Assembly: GCA_002449955.1 (NCBI GenBank)
Contig: DJYD01000019.1
Coordinates: 1-61,986 of the forward strand
Length of the DNA: 61,986 nucleotides
Source of the DNA: Lachnospiraceae bacterium UBA6987
GTDB taxonomy: Bacteria > Bacillota > Clostridia > Lachnospirales > Lachnospiraceae
Direction: 5' to 3'
Under the pieces are notes generated by a model. It worked only from the letters and a program-made list of their open reading frames with translations. It did not search any database and was not told the DNA's origin. Below are positions 60,532 through 61,986 of the stretch, in pieces; the first letter of the stretch is position 1; each line of letters starts with the position of its first letter. The position numbers and the translations under genes are program-made.

Positions 60532-61986
60532 TCAGTCCAGTTTCGGGGCGCCGGGGCGACCGTGACACTGTTTGTATTTTTTGCCGCTGCCGCAGGGGCA
60601 GGGTGCATTCGGGTAGATCTTGATCTCTGCGCGCTTGACCGGTGCCTTGGTCACGCTTTCGTCGCGGTTGGTCCCCATGGCCTTTGCGACCTGCTCGCGC
60701 TCGACCTTCTGTTCCTGACGAATATGCATCAGCGCCTGGACGGTGTCGTCCTGAATGCCGGCCGTCATGGCTTCAAACATATCGAAACCCTGCATCTTGT
60801 ACTCGACAACGGGGTTCTTGTTGCCGTAGGCCTGCAGACCGATGCCCTGGCGCAGCTGTTCCATATCGTCGATGTGGTTCATCCAGCGGCGGTCAACGGA
60901 GCGCAGCAGGACCACGCGCTCGATCTCACGCATTTTCTCGGGATTGCCCACCATGGCTTCCTTCTCTTCATAGAGCCGGACCGCCTGTTCCTTGACATAC
61001 TGCTTCAGATCATTTTTCTTCATGTCCTTCACGATGTCGTAGGTCACGGGGGCAATCGGCACGATCGGCAGCAGAGACTGGTTCAGTTCTGTCAGATCCC
61101 ATTCATCCGGGTGTGCATCCTCCCCGATGCAGGCATCGACCATGCCGTCGCAGACGTCACTGATCATGTTCATGATCACGCCGCGCATGTTCTCGCCGTC
61201 CAGCACCTTGCGGCGCTCGGCATAGATGATCTCACGCTGTTCGTTCTTGACCTGGTCGTATTCCAGCAGCGCCTTGCGGATGCCGAAGTTATTGCCCTCG
61301 ATGCGCTTCTGCGCACGCTCGATGGCGCTCGAAAGCATCTTGTGTTCGATCGGTTCATTGTCCGGCACATTCAGGGAATTGAACATGTTCAGCATCTTCT
61401 CTCCGCCGAACAGACGCATCAGATCGTCCTCCAGGGAGATGTAGAAGCAGGATTCGCCGGGGTCGCCCTGACGTCCGGCACGGCCGCGCAGCTGATTGTC
61501 GATGCGGCGGGATTCATGGCGTTCCGTACCTACGATCTTCAGGCCGCCGGCGGCTCTTGCCTCGTCGTCCAGCTTGATATCGGTACCACGGCCGGCCATG
61601 TTGGTCGCGATGGTGACGGCGCCGTGGCGGCCGGCATCGGCTACGATCTCCGCTTCCATTTCATGATAGCGCGCATTCAGCACATTCAGCTTGACGCCGC
61701 GTTTTCTGAGCATCGCCGCAATCTCCTCGGAAGATTCGATCGTTACGGTACCGACCAGAACCGGCTGTCCCTTCGCATGGGCCGCAGTTACCGCCTCCAC
61801 GATCGCATGCAGCTTTTCGCGCTTGGTCTTGTAGACCTGGTCATTCAAATCCTTGCGGATGACTGGGACGTTCGTGGGGATCGCAATGACGTCCATGCCG
61901 TAAATATCACGGAATTCCTTTTCCTCCGTCATGGCCGTACCGGTCATGCCGGCCTTCTTCTCAAACTTGTTGAAGAAGTTCTGGAA
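60532..61986 (-). CDS. secA: Protein translocase subunit SecA, C-terminal part (cut by window edge)
   Basis: The visible 484 residues run from FQNFF before GMTGTAMTEEKEFRDIYGMD to the stop; the N-terminal ATPase half lies beyond the right edge. Present: NBD2 with TNMAGRGTDIKL and QLRGRAGRQGDPGES, the helical scaffold/wing, and the C-terminal zinc motif CPCGSGKKYKQCHG that binds SecB or the ribosome/lipids. secA-prfB is a common order in Firmicutes. Confidence 0.97.
   Translation of the reverse strand, partial: FQNFFNKFEKKAGMTGTAMTEEKEFRDIYGMDVIAIPTNVPVIRKDLNDQVYKTKREKLHAIVEAVTAAHAKGQPVLVGTVTIESSEEIAAMLRKRGVKLNVLNARYHEMEAEIVADAGRHGAVTIATNMAGRGTDIKLDDEARAAGGLKIVGTERHESRRIDNQLRGRAGRQGDPGESCFYISLEDDLMRLFGGEKMLNMFNSLNVPDNEPIEHKMLSSAIERAQKRIEGNNFGIRKALLEYDQVKNEQREIIYAERRKVLDGENMRGVIMNMISDVCDGMVDACIGEDAHPDEWDLTELNQSLLPIVPIAPVTYDIVKDMKKNDLKQYVKEQAVRLYEEKEAMVGNPEKMREIERVVLLRSVDRRWMNHIDDMEQLRQGIGLQAYGNKNPVVEYKMQGFDMFEAMTAGIQDDTVQALMHIRQEQKVEREQVAKAMGTNRDESVTKAPVKRAEIKIYPNAPCPCGSGKKYKQCHGRPGAPKLD

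Overview
The window looks like chromosome from an anaerobic Bacillota, most likely a gut or rumen Clostridia (Lachnospiraceae-like). The grounds are purine-rich AGGAGG ribosome sites, a GlgC/GlgD pair, a FeoA-FeoB fusion followed by a Cys-rich FeoB-associated peptide, a ferredoxin-dependent 2-oxoacid oxidoreductase, a DUF3793/flavodoxin relic and a dockerin-bearing secreted protein. Genus cannot be fixed from the sequence. No rRNA, tRNA, CRISPR array, phage or intact transposase was seen.

Layout. 1-7.7 kb (minus strand): start of an MMPL-type exporter, TetR regulator, an intact sensor kinase/response regulator pair, then an operon of a beta-helix lipoprotein, a receiver protein, a second kinase, a VTC-type polyphosphate polymerase domain protein and a DUF4956 membrane protein. 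The second kinase and its receiver have lost key catalytic residues. 8-13 kb: secreted papain-like protein and divergent mfd. 13-27.5 kb: a secreted YD-repeat/Rhs protein of 2117 residues followed by an AT-rich array of displaced Rhs tips, toxin domains and putative immunity genes, with near-identical stretches of Rhs core DNA between modules. This is the most unusual part of the window. 27.6-34 kb: SurA/PrsA-like lipoprotein, then iorA-iorB-CoA-transferase-aminotransferase, which together can turn aromatic amino acids into aryl acetates. 34-40 kb: MATE exporter, dockerin protein, FeoAB and its Cys-rich partner. 40-42.6 kb: beta-hydroxyacid dehydrogenase, an autoregulated-looking MarR protein with a metal-ligand-rich N-terminus, and a deletion scar fusing DUF3793 and flavodoxin remnants. 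42.7-48 kb: tldD-pmbA, zinc-ribbon membrane protein and TPM protein. 48-54 kb (minus): glgC-glgD-arsR-pepP-pepC. 54-62 kb: YhaO/YhaN-like nuclease pair, DEDDh exonuclease, folD, XRE regulator, prfB and the 3' part of secA.

How the parts work together. In the Rhs locus only the first copy has a Sec signal peptide and full YD shell, so the downstream tips are probably silent reserves that recombine into it through shared core DNA, while their immunity genes protect the host. Putative immunity proteins are a lipoprotein or membrane proteins for most modules but soluble for the HINT-nuclease module, which hints at where each toxin acts. In the ior operon, the aminotransferase, oxidoreductase and CoA-transferase form a complete transamination, oxidative decarboxylation and CoA-recovery sequence. 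Functions of toxin tips, the degenerate two-component pair and several membrane proteins are inferred from context only.
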